Of a stretch of DNA of 36,523 nt, positions 30,870 through 36,523 are shown piece by piece. Each line of letters begins with the position of its first letter. Position 1 is the first letter of the stretch. The stretch is from NCBI GenBank assembly GCA_016235345.1, contig JACRLG010000030.1, positions 1 through 36,523 of the forward strand. The letters are read 5' to 3'. This DNA comes from Deltaproteobacteria bacterium. Lineage in GTDB: Bacteria; Desulfobacterota; Desulfobacteria; Desulfobacterales; Desulfatibacillaceae. The translations under genes were made by a program, and so were the position numbers. Under the pieces are notes generated by a model. It saw only the letters and a program-made list of their open reading frames with translations. It did not search any database and was not told the origin of the DNA.

Positions 30870-33686
30870 ATGTCCAAACTTCACGAATTGGCCAAGGTCG
30901 GCCAAAGCATATGGTTCGACTTCATAAGGCGCGACCTTTTAACCTGCGGCCAGCTTTGCTCCCTTGTGGAAAGCGGGGTCTGCGGGGTTACGTCCAACCC
31001 CGCCATTTTCGAAAAGGCGATACTTTCCTCCGATTCCTACGATGCGGACATCCTTCGACTGGCCCTTTCCGGCAGGTCCGTGGAGGAGATTTACGAGGCC
31101 CTGGCCGTGGCGGATATCTCGGCTGCCGCAGACGTCCTTTTGCCCGTATACGAAAAATCCGGGGGCGCGGACGGTTTTGTGAGCCTGGAGGTGAATCCGG
31201 CCCTGGCCAATGACGCGGCGGGAACCGTGGCCGAGGCCAAAAGGCTTTTTCTTGCCGTCAACCGGCCCAACCTCATGATAAAGGTCCCCGCCACAAGGGC
31301 GGGCCTGGCGGCCATCCGGGAACTCATCGCAAGCGGAGTGAACGTCAACGCCACCCTTTTGTTCGGATTGGAAAACTACCGGGAAACGGCCCAGGCTTAC
31401 ATGGAGGGGCTGAAACGGCTCGTGGCCCAGGGGCCGTCGGTTCCGGGCGGCCACGCCGCAAACCGGGTAGCCTCGGTGGCCTCGCTTTTCGTAAGCCGCC
31501 TGGACACGGCTCTTGACGGCATCCTGATTCAAAAGGGGGCCGGGGAGCTGGCGGGCAGTATGGCCGTGGACAACGCCAGGGCCGTCTACCGCGCTTTCGG
31601 TGAAATCTTCAAAGGCCCTGACTGGGATGGCCTGAAACAGGCCGGAGCCCGCGTTCAGAAGCTCCTGTGGGCCAGCACCGGGGTCAAGAACCCGAACTAC
31701 CCGGACACCCTTTACGTGGATGCCTTAATCGGCCCGCATACCGTCAACACCCTTCCCCCGGCCACCCTGGAGGGCTTTCTGGATCACGGCTCGGTATGCG
31801 AATCCGTGACCGGGGGCCTCGATCTGGCCCTTTCACGCCTTTCGCGCCTGGCTTCGCTCGGAATCGATCTTTCCGAAGTGACGGAAAAGCTCCAGCAGGA
31901 CGGGCTCGATCAGTTCATGAAGGCTTATGAATCCCTCCTGGCCGGAATAGGAAAGAAACGCGACGCCCTGGCGGGAAACGGCGAAGGCGTGCTTTTCCAG
32001 CTTGGCCGCTTAAAGCCCGCAGCCGACGCGGCCCTTGGCGATCTTCTTATAAAGGACGCAGTTGCGCGCATCTGGGCCAAGGACCACACCCTTTGGAAGG
32101 ACGATCCCAAAGAGATTTCAAACCGCTTGGGCTGGCTCTTCTCGCCCGAAAAAATGAAACCCGCCCTGGGTGAGATAACGGCCTTCGTGGACGAGGTGAA
32201 AAAGGCCGGTTACACCAGGGCGCTTTTGTTGGGCATGGGCGGAAGCAGCATGGCCCCTGAGGTCTTCCGCAAAGTTTTCGGAGTCCGGGAGGGCTTTCTC
32301 GACCTCGACGTCCTGGACAGCACCGATCCTGCGGCGGTTCTTGCAAAGGCCGGGTGGGCGGAGCCGAAATCCACCCTTTTTATCGTTTCCACGAAAAGCG
32401 GCGGCACGGTGGAGACGCTTTCCTTTGCCAAGTACTTCTACAACAGGGCCCTTGAAGCTCTTGGGCCGGAGGAGGCCGGAAAACGGTTCGCGGCCATAAC
32501 CGACCCAGGAAGCAGCCTTTCCGAAATGGCCGAAAGGCTTAAGTTCCGCAAGTGCTTCTTAAATGACCCGGACATAGGCGGGCGCTACAGCGGGCTATCT
32601 TTTTTCGGGCTGGTCCCCGCTGCCCTCGTGGGCGCCGACGTGGGAAGGCTCCTTGAAAGCGGCGCAAGGGCGGCTTCGGAAGCAAGGAAGACCGGGCGTG
32701 AAAACACGGCCCTGGTGCTGGGCGCGGCCATGGGCGGCCTGGCCCTGGCCGGAAGCGACAAGCTGACCCTGGCTCTGTCGCCAAGGCTCTCCGCCTTCGG
32801 GGCCTGGGCCGAACAACTGGTGGCCGAAAGCCTGGGAAAGGAGGGTAGGGGGGTGGTGCCGGTGGACGGCGAAGCCCTGGGAAGCCCCGAAACCTATTCG
32901 TCCGACCGCTTTTTCGTATCCCTGGGCCTTGCCGGTGAGGAAAACTGCGAAAAGGCCCTGGATGCCCTTTCCGCCGCTGGCTTTCCCGTTGCCCGCATAA
33001 GGCTTTCAGAGCCTGAGGAACTCGCCGGGGAGTTTTTCCGATGGGAAATGGCCACGGCCATCGCCGGGGCCGCGCTTTCGGTGAATCCCTTTGATCAGCC
33101 CAACGTGGAGGCTGCCAAGGTCCAGTCACGCGAGGTGATGGCGGCCTTTGCAAAAGACGGCGTACTTCCGGATGAAGCGCCCCTTTTCAGCCAGGACGGG
33201 ATCGGAGTGGTTGCGGATTTTTCGGCTGCCACCCTCACCCACGCCCTTTCGCGCTTCTTCTCGGCTGCGGCCCCTGGCGAAGTTTCGGGAAAGGGCAGGG
33301 CCTATGCCTCCATCCACGCCTACGTGCCGCCCAGCGCCGAAACTGACGCGGCGATAGCAAGCCTCCAGGAGGCCATAAGGCGAAGGTACGGGGTTGCGGT
33401 CACCAGGGGCTACGGCCCAAGGTTTTTGCACTCCACCGGCCAGCTTCACAAGGGAGACGCGGGAAACGGCCTTTTCATCCAGATAGTGGGGAGCATTGAC
33501 CGCGACACCCCGATTCCCGCAGAGGCTGGAAAGCCCGAAAGCGTCATGAGCTTCGGAGTACTTCGCGCGGCCCAGGCCCTGGGCGACGCCAAGGCGCTTA
33601 GAGCCAACGGCAGGAGGGTGGCCCGCTTTCTGGTGGGAACGGACGCAGCATCGGCCACGCGCCTGATTGCGGAAAACCTTGGTTGA
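30870..33686 (+). CDS. Bifunctional transaldolase / glucose-6-phosphate isomerase
   Basis: This 938-residue fusion starts at ATG 30870, with GGGAGG upstream (a TTG at 30855 is less likely). Residues about 1-365 are transaldolase: GVTSNPAIFEKAI (near 35-47) and the active-site Lys in NLMIKVPATRAGLAAI (near 140), then NATLLFGLENY. Residues about 375-938 are phosphoglucose isomerase: LLGMGGSSMAPEVFRKVFG, VSTKSGGTVETLSF and GGRYSGLSFFGLVP, and near the end PRFLHSTGQLHKGD. Fusing these two enzymes links fructose 6-phosphate made by transaldolase directly to glycolysis and the pentose phosphate path. Such fusions are known in other bacteria. No other pentose phosphate gene is adjacent; rpiA is 10 kb away. 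Confidence 0.96.
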   Translation: MSKLHELAKVGQSIWFDFIRRDLLTCGQLCSLVESGVCGVTSNPAIFEKAILSSDSYDADILRLALSGRSVEEIYEALAVADISAAADVLLPVYEKSGGADGFVSLEVNPALANDAAGTVAEAKRLFLAVNRPNLMIKVPATRAGLAAIRELIASGVNVNATLLFGLENYRETAQAYMEGLKRLVAQGPSVPGGHAANRVASVASLFVSRLDTALDGILIQKGAGELAGSMAVDNARAVYRAFGEIFKGPDWDGLKQAGARVQKLLWASTGVKNPNYPDTLYVDALIGPHTVNTLPPATLEGFLDHGSVCESVTGGLDLALSRLSRLASLGIDLSEVTEKLQQDGLDQFMKAYESLLAGIGKKRDALAGNGEGVLFQLGRLKPAADAALGDLLIKDAVARIWAKDHTLWKDDPKEISNRLGWLFSPEKMKPALGEITAFVDEVKKAGYTRALLLGMGGSSMAPEVFRKVFGVREGFLDLDVLDSTDPAAVLAKAGWAEPKSTLFIVSTKSGGTVETLSFAKYFYNRALEALGPEEAGKRFAAITDPGSSLSEMAERLKFRKCFLNDPDIGGRYSGLSFFGLVPAALVGADVGRLLESGARAASEARKTGRENTALVLGAAMGGLALAGSDKLTLALSPRLSAFGAWAEQLVAESLGKEGRGVVPVDGEALGSPETYSSDRFFVSLGLAGEENCEKALDALSAAGFPVARIRLSEPEELAGEFFRWEMATAIAGAALSVNPFDQPNVEAAKVQSREVMAAFAKDGVLPDEAPLFSQDGIGVVADFSAATLTHALSRFFSAAAPGEVSGKGRAYASIHAYVPPSAETDAAIASLQEAIRRRYGVAVTRGYGPRFLHSTGQLHKGDAGNGLFIQIVGSIDRDTPIPAEAGKPESVMSFGVLRAAQALGDAKALRANGRRVARFLVGTDAASATRLIAENLG

Positions 33687-33706
33687 TGATTGCGGCTTTA
33701 TGACAC

Positions 33707-33747
33707 GGCGGAAGGCCCTTTTTTTGACCGGGCTTTCCGCCTTTTCT
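33707..33747 (+). terminator. Rho-independent terminator after tal-pgi
   Basis: GGCGGAAGGCCC (33707-33718) pairs with GGGCTTTCCGCC (33730-33741), 12 pairs including one G-U, followed by TTTTCT. It ends the fusion gene and separates it from the cold-shock leader. Confidence 0.85.
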
Positions 33748-33778
33748 ACAGGGGTTAAAAAAAATACCGGAAAAAAGT

Positions 33779-33807
33779 TTGACAGGTACATTTTTTTCTT
33801 GTATTAA
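33779..33807 (+). promoter_or_regulatory. Strong sigma-70 promoter of the cold-shock gene
   Basis: TTGACA (33779-33784, perfect -35) and TATTAA (33802-33807) are 17 bases apart, with an AT-rich spacer. The expected transcription start near 33814 gives a leader of about 260 nt before the cold-shock gene. Confidence 0.8.
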
Positions 33808-33813
33808 TGATTC

Positions 33814-34072
33814 TAGTGTGGTAGAAAATTTTTTATTCGGCGATGCATCGGTTAAGTTCGACCACGAAATTAGCTTCGCATGTTCGGATCCATAAGGAGT
33901 ACCCCCCATCCGTATCCCACCCTTGGAGCTCCTTTGGTTTTCTCCACCAGTAATTTCGGCGAGGAAATTTGTCCCGCGCCGGGATGTTTCGGCTGCGCAC
34001 GGCGTGCGGCCGGTTAAGTCGGGCCGTTTTTCTGGCCCTCGGTAACTCTCATCAGCAGAAGGAAAAGAAGTC
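33814..34072 (+). promoter_or_regulatory. Long 5' leader of cold-shock gene
   Basis: The leader of about 259 nt contains no gene. Near its end, CGGCC (34007-34011) can pair with GGCCG (34022-34026), followed by TTTTT, a terminator-like hairpin. The GGGCC at 34021-34025 can instead pair with GGCCC (34034-34038), and CGCAC/GTGCG around GGC competes upstream (about 33996-34008). Such alternative folds suit a temperature-responsive leader, as known for E. coli cspA, but no sequence match to that leader is claimed. Confidence 0.5.
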
Positions 34073-34285
34073 ATGGCGGATCGTGAAACAGGCACGGTAA
34101 AATGGTTCAACGAGAAAAAGGGTTTTGGTTTCATTCAGCGCGACCAGGGAGGCGACATCTTCGCTCATTACAGCGCCATCCAGTCTTCGGGTTTCAAGAC
34201 CCTCGCCGAAGGCCAGAAGGTGGAGTTCAAGGTGGTAAACAACGCCAAGGGACCGGCGGCTGAAGGAATCGTGGTTGTGGATTGA
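34073..34285 (+). CDS. Cold-shock protein (CspA family)
   Basis: This 70-residue single OB-fold RNA chaperone has both nucleic-acid-binding motifs: KGFGFIQ (RNP1, residues 16-22) and DIFAHYSAI (RNP2-like, residues 28-36); the usual FVH is replaced by FAH. It begins [19 protein letters not shown], typical of the family. CspA-type proteins bind single-stranded RNA and melt structure after temperature drops or in general growth. AAGGAAAAGAAG lies just upstream of ATG 34073. The strong promoter, long leader and downstream terminator show a single-gene transcript. FAH in place of FVH is the only oddity. Confidence 0.96.
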   Translation: MADRETGTVKWFNEKKGFGFIQRDQGGDIFAHYSAIQSSGFKTLAEGQKVEFKVVNNAKGPAAEGIVVVD

Positions 34286-34324
34286 TCCGCATCGCGGCCT
34301 GATTTGAGATTCAACTGTTTGAAA

Positions 34325-34368
34325 CACGACCGGCGGGGCTCTTCAGCCCTTCCGGTCGTGTTTTTTTT
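34325..34368 (+). terminator. Rho-independent terminator after cold-shock gene
   Basis: CACGACCGG (34325-34333) pairs with CCGGTCGTG (34352-34360), with further inner pairs GGGCT/AGCCC around CTTC, followed by eight T residues. This is a near-ideal terminator. Confidence 0.93.
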
Positions 34369-34471
34369 GCGCCCGTTCCGTCGTCCTTATAGAGGAATCG
34401 CCTTTGTTGAAGCTCTATACCAAGTTGCGATCGAAGCAAGCGGTAATAAATTGTGTTGGTATTATCACGCC

Positions 34472-34571
34472 CGTAGGGGCGACCGGCGGTCGCCCTTGGT
34501 AATGGCGTTGACGGATTCGCCTGGACCATCGCTTAAAAGAAAAAGGCGGGTGACCACCGGTTGTCCCTATG
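34472..34571. repeat. Inverted pair of GTAGGGGCGACC-type repeats
   Basis: CGTAGGGGCGACCGGCGGTC and the following GCCC (34472-34495) is a known type of dispersed hairpin: GGGCGACC (34477-34484) and GGTCGCCC (34488-34495) around GGC. The sequence at 34545-34571 is a diverged copy in reverse orientation (its complement starts CATAGGGACAACCGGTGGTC), differing mostly by transitions. The two enclose about 50 bases. No gene is present between the cold-shock terminator and the methyltransferase stop. Confidence 0.6.
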
Positions 34572-34621
34572 TGCTACATTATTCATATAATGTTACTGCT
34601 TGAATGCAACTTGCTATTACT

Positions 34622-35407
34622 CTAAGCCTTTATCCCCCTCATCACTATCCATCTCGGCGTTTCCAGTATCGGCCTCACATCAGAAAAGCCTGCGGATCGA
34701 AACATCACGGACAACTGGTCGCGGGTGAACGAGCGGATGCCCATGAGGCTTGCAATGGCTGACTGGACAGCCGGGATTATTCCTCCGCCCTCGCCCACTG
34801 CGGCCACGGTGAAGCGTCCGCCGGTCGCGAGCACCCGGCCCGCCTCGCTCACGGCCAGGGCCGGGTCTGGGAAAAGGTGGAGCGCGCCGCAGAGGTTCAC
34901 GGCGTCGAAGGAGGCGTCGGCAAAGGGCAGGGCAAGGGCGCTGGCCCTCACGAACGAGACGTTGGAAAGCCCCTCCGTTTTCGCCCTTTTTGCGGCGTAC
35001 GAGAGCATCGGGCGCGACAGGTCCAGGCCCACCACGCTTCCCCTGGGCACCTTGACGGCCAGGGGCCTCGTGTAAAGGCCGGAGCCGCAGGCTATGTCCA
35101 GAATTCTGGAATCGGGCAAAGGCGCAGCGGATTCCAGGACCGCCCTGAATTCGGAGTCGAAATCGATCCCGGCAAGACAGGAAAAGGCCGGGCCCTTGCG
35201 CCAGAGTCTGCTTTCATAAATGGACACCACCCAGGCCGCCTGCATGAAACGCTGGGCAACGCCGGGGCGTATCACAAGGCTTGGGGCAAGGTCGGGTACG
35301 CCGTTTTTTGCGTCGTAAAGGGCTTCGCATTTGCCGCACGACGCGGTCAGGTCACCGATTTCAATGCGCCCCTTTCCGCATGAAGGACACACAAGTTCCA
35401 CGCCCAT
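34622..35407 (-). CDS. Zn-ribbon class I SAM methyltransferase
   Basis: This 261-residue protein begins at ATG 35407 (GGGGAGGG upstream on the minus strand), which places the zinc ribbon at the N-terminus: CPSCGKGRIEIGDLTASCGKC (four Cys, split over residues 7-27). An in-frame extension to 35497 lacks a ribosome binding site. The methyltransferase domain has motif I ILDIACGSGLYTRPLA, VVGLDLSRPMLSYAAKRA, and then FADASFDAVNLCGALHLF and GGRFTVAAVG. This is the UbiE/Methyltransf_11 class; a zinc ribbon at the front also occurs in RlmA-type rRNA methyltransferases, but the overall sequence is not close enough to assign a substrate. It reads against the cold-shock gene. Confidence 0.85.
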   Translation of the reverse strand: MGVELVCPSCGKGRIEIGDLTASCGKCEALYDAKNGVPDLAPSLVIRPGVAQRFMQAAWVVSIYESRLWRKGPAFSCLAGIDFDSEFRAVLESAAPLPDSRILDIACGSGLYTRPLAVKVPRGSVVGLDLSRPMLSYAAKRAKTEGLSNVSFVRASALALPFADASFDAVNLCGALHLFPDPALAVSEAGRVLATGGRFTVAAVGEGGGIIPAVQSAIASLMGIRSFTRDQLSVMFRSAGFSDVRPILETPRWIVMRGIKA

Positions 35408-35493
35408 AAAAGCCCTCCCCAAGCGATTTTTGATTATTGCCGGAAGCGCAGTCCGTTTGAATAAGGAAAAAGAACCAGCCCCATATATCAGGG

Positions 35494-35916
35494 TCATTGC
35501 GCCTTTGGCGCGGCTCCGGCCCCCTTCAGCAAATCATTGTCCGAAACAGGGTCGTGAAAAAGGACCCGTCCGTTCTTCATCACGCGCCCTGCCCGGTCAA
35601 GTTCATCCCGCCCGCAGCGCAGAAGCCTGTCAGCCGTGAGGATAAAGCCGTAAAGCGCCCTCCGCCGGGCGAAGCACTGTCTGGAATAGGCCGAGCACGA
35701 CGGCTCCATGGGACAGGTTTGGCCCGAACCGGGCGAGACGAAGGACTGATAAAGTTCCAGGGTGAAATCGAAGCCCGCGCCTGCCGAATCCTCTTGGGCC
35801 GCATGTCCGGGGGCGTCCCAGGGCCCTTTCATGGGGTCATTGTCCGCCTTGGAAAAGCTGGCGGAAAATAGGGCGGCCAGAAAAAGCATAAACAGGATTT
35901 TCAGTGGTTTTTGCAT
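35494..35916 (-). CDS. YidD-like protein with signal peptide
   Basis: This 140-residue protein carries the YidD (membrane protein insertion efficiency factor) motifs: LYQSFVSPGSGQTCPMEPSC, then SAYSRQCFARRRALYGF and RLLRCGRDELD. In most bacteria YidD is about 70-85 residues, lacks a signal peptide and lies between rnpA and yidC. Here it is longer, starts with a clear signal peptide or anchor (MQKPLKILFMLFLAALFSAS) and is far from those genes, so this is a stand-alone, possibly exported variant. The role in membrane insertion is doubtful for an exported form. The start ATG 35916 is 86 bases upstream of the methyltransferase in the same direction, making co-transcription possible. Confidence 0.82.
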   Translation of the reverse strand: MQKPLKILFMLFLAALFSASFSKADNDPMKGPWDAPGHAAQEDSAGAGFDFTLELYQSFVSPGSGQTCPMEPSCSAYSRQCFARRRALYGFILTADRLLRCGRDELDRAGRVMKNGRVLFHDPVSDNDLLKGAGAAPKAQ

Positions 35917-36462
35917 GATTTTCGGGATGTTGCGAAAAAGCGGGAAAACCGGCGAAAAACGGCCTTTCCGGCCTCATTTCAGGAAAACGGTTTTCGATGG
36001 TTGAACCGGACCAGGGAAGCCCTGGCCGGCGCGCGGCCTGCCAAGGAGAAGTCCTCTTACTTATGACCGGTCGCCTCTGTTTTTGCAAGACGGTTTTTAA
36101 ATCCGCCTCATATTTTTCCGGGCAGGCCCTCCTTCAAGGTGAAAGTGTGTTCCTTGTTGCATTCGCTGTCCACAGGTGTTATGGTATACATGTAAACCCG
36201 TAAGGTATCAAAAAGTCCAGTGTGCCGGTCATAGCCGGTCTGTTCGGAATTCGCCCGTCCGTAATCCTCCTTCATGCGGTTTTTCCACGGGTCCGGCCCG
36301 TATTTTTATGATGTAATCAAAAATATATTCATCTTTTATTTAACACAATTCGACTCGCAGCGTTTACGGACCCATGCCATGACATGAACCCATCTCAAAA
36401 ATATTGAGATGTGTACCAACTAGTTACTAGATTTTTTGTAAGGTCTATGGCATATACTAATG
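35917..36462. other. Intergenic region before IS5-type transposase
   Basis: No gene is supported here. It contains two perfect or near-perfect hairpins: CCGG A CCAGGG AAG CCCTGG CCGG (36006-36029) and CATCTCAA AAATA TTGAGATG (36391-36411). The second lies near the probable start of the IS5-type element and may be part of its end or a terminator in front of it. The left part must hold the promoter of the minus-strand genes; I could not place it. Confidence 0.45.
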
Positions 36463-36523
36463 ATGGACCTTACAGACGACCAATGGAATAAAATCAAGGG
36501 GTTGATTTCGGATTCCCCCAAAA
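36463..36523 (+). CDS. IS5-type transposase, N-terminal fragment
   Basis: ATG 36463 opens a frame that runs off the right edge after 20 codons. It reads MDLTDDQWNKIKGLISDSP, the standard opening of IS5-family (IS427/IS1031-like) transposases, commonly MDLTDEQWxxIxPLIP. The IS left end is not resolved; it must lie between about 36390 and 36462. The assignment rests on the N-terminal motif only. Confidence 0.75.
   Translation, partial: MDLTDDQWNKIKGLISDSPK

Overview
The window looks like a GC-rich chromosome segment of an anaerobic deltaproteobacterium (Desulfobacterota, possibly Desulfobacteraceae-like). The taxon is inferred from a UGA-decoding selenoprotein formate dehydrogenase joined to HydB/HydC-type subunits, heavy use of ATA isoleucine codons, and the general gene repertoire. 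No 16S rRNA or other phylogenetic marker is present.

Positions 1-13085 are the tRNA-proximal arm of a siphovirus-like prophage, transcribed left to right. An IS3-family element (1-121) cuts off a tail-tube-like gene. It is followed by a tail assembly chaperone with a lambda G/GT-style -1 frameshift heptamer (GGGAAAC), the tape measure protein, a BNR-repeat tail protein and a hub-like protein, joined by TAATG start/stop overlaps. Then comes a cargo zone: two tandem paralogous small secreted proteins, a secreted beta-helix-like protein, a DNA methyltransferase-like protein with an atypical GPPY motif, an unrecognised 185-aa protein, and a pentapeptide-repeat/TIR protein whose presumed catalytic Glu is Gln. 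The prophage abuts the 3' end of a tRNA-Arg(UCU) gene (13086-13162, minus strand). No integrase, portal or capsid gene is in view.

From 13163 onward the content is chromosomal. An AT-rich 789-bp spacer is followed by a secreted Ala/Pro-rich protein, lnt (apolipoprotein N-acyltransferase), prfB (RF2, with the autoregulatory +1 frameshift), a Cys-rich DUF3795-like protein, an ATP-grasp protein overlapping an HD-domain protein, and rpiA. At 20911-26345 lies a three-gene formate dehydrogenase unit. FdhA is one 899-residue selenoprotein, split in a naive reading by UGA at 21970. It is followed by NuoE/HydC-like and NuoF/HydB-like subunits, suggesting an NAD-linked, possibly electron-bifurcating, enzyme. 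Next are a response regulator with an HD-GYP output domain, a TVP38 - FAD disulfide reductase - DUF547 group, a fused transaldolase/glucose-6-phosphate isomerase, a cold-shock protein behind a roughly 260-nt leader, and on the minus strand a Zn-ribbon methyltransferase and a YidD-like protein. The right edge enters an IS5-type transposase gene.

The least explained structure is a family of long imperfect palindromes at 444-568, 17808-17913 and 23621-23723, with a short perfect-palindrome relative at 14952-15006. They share terminal and central motifs, while their GC-rich arms differ in sequence yet remain self-complementary. One copy lies inside the prophage tail operon.
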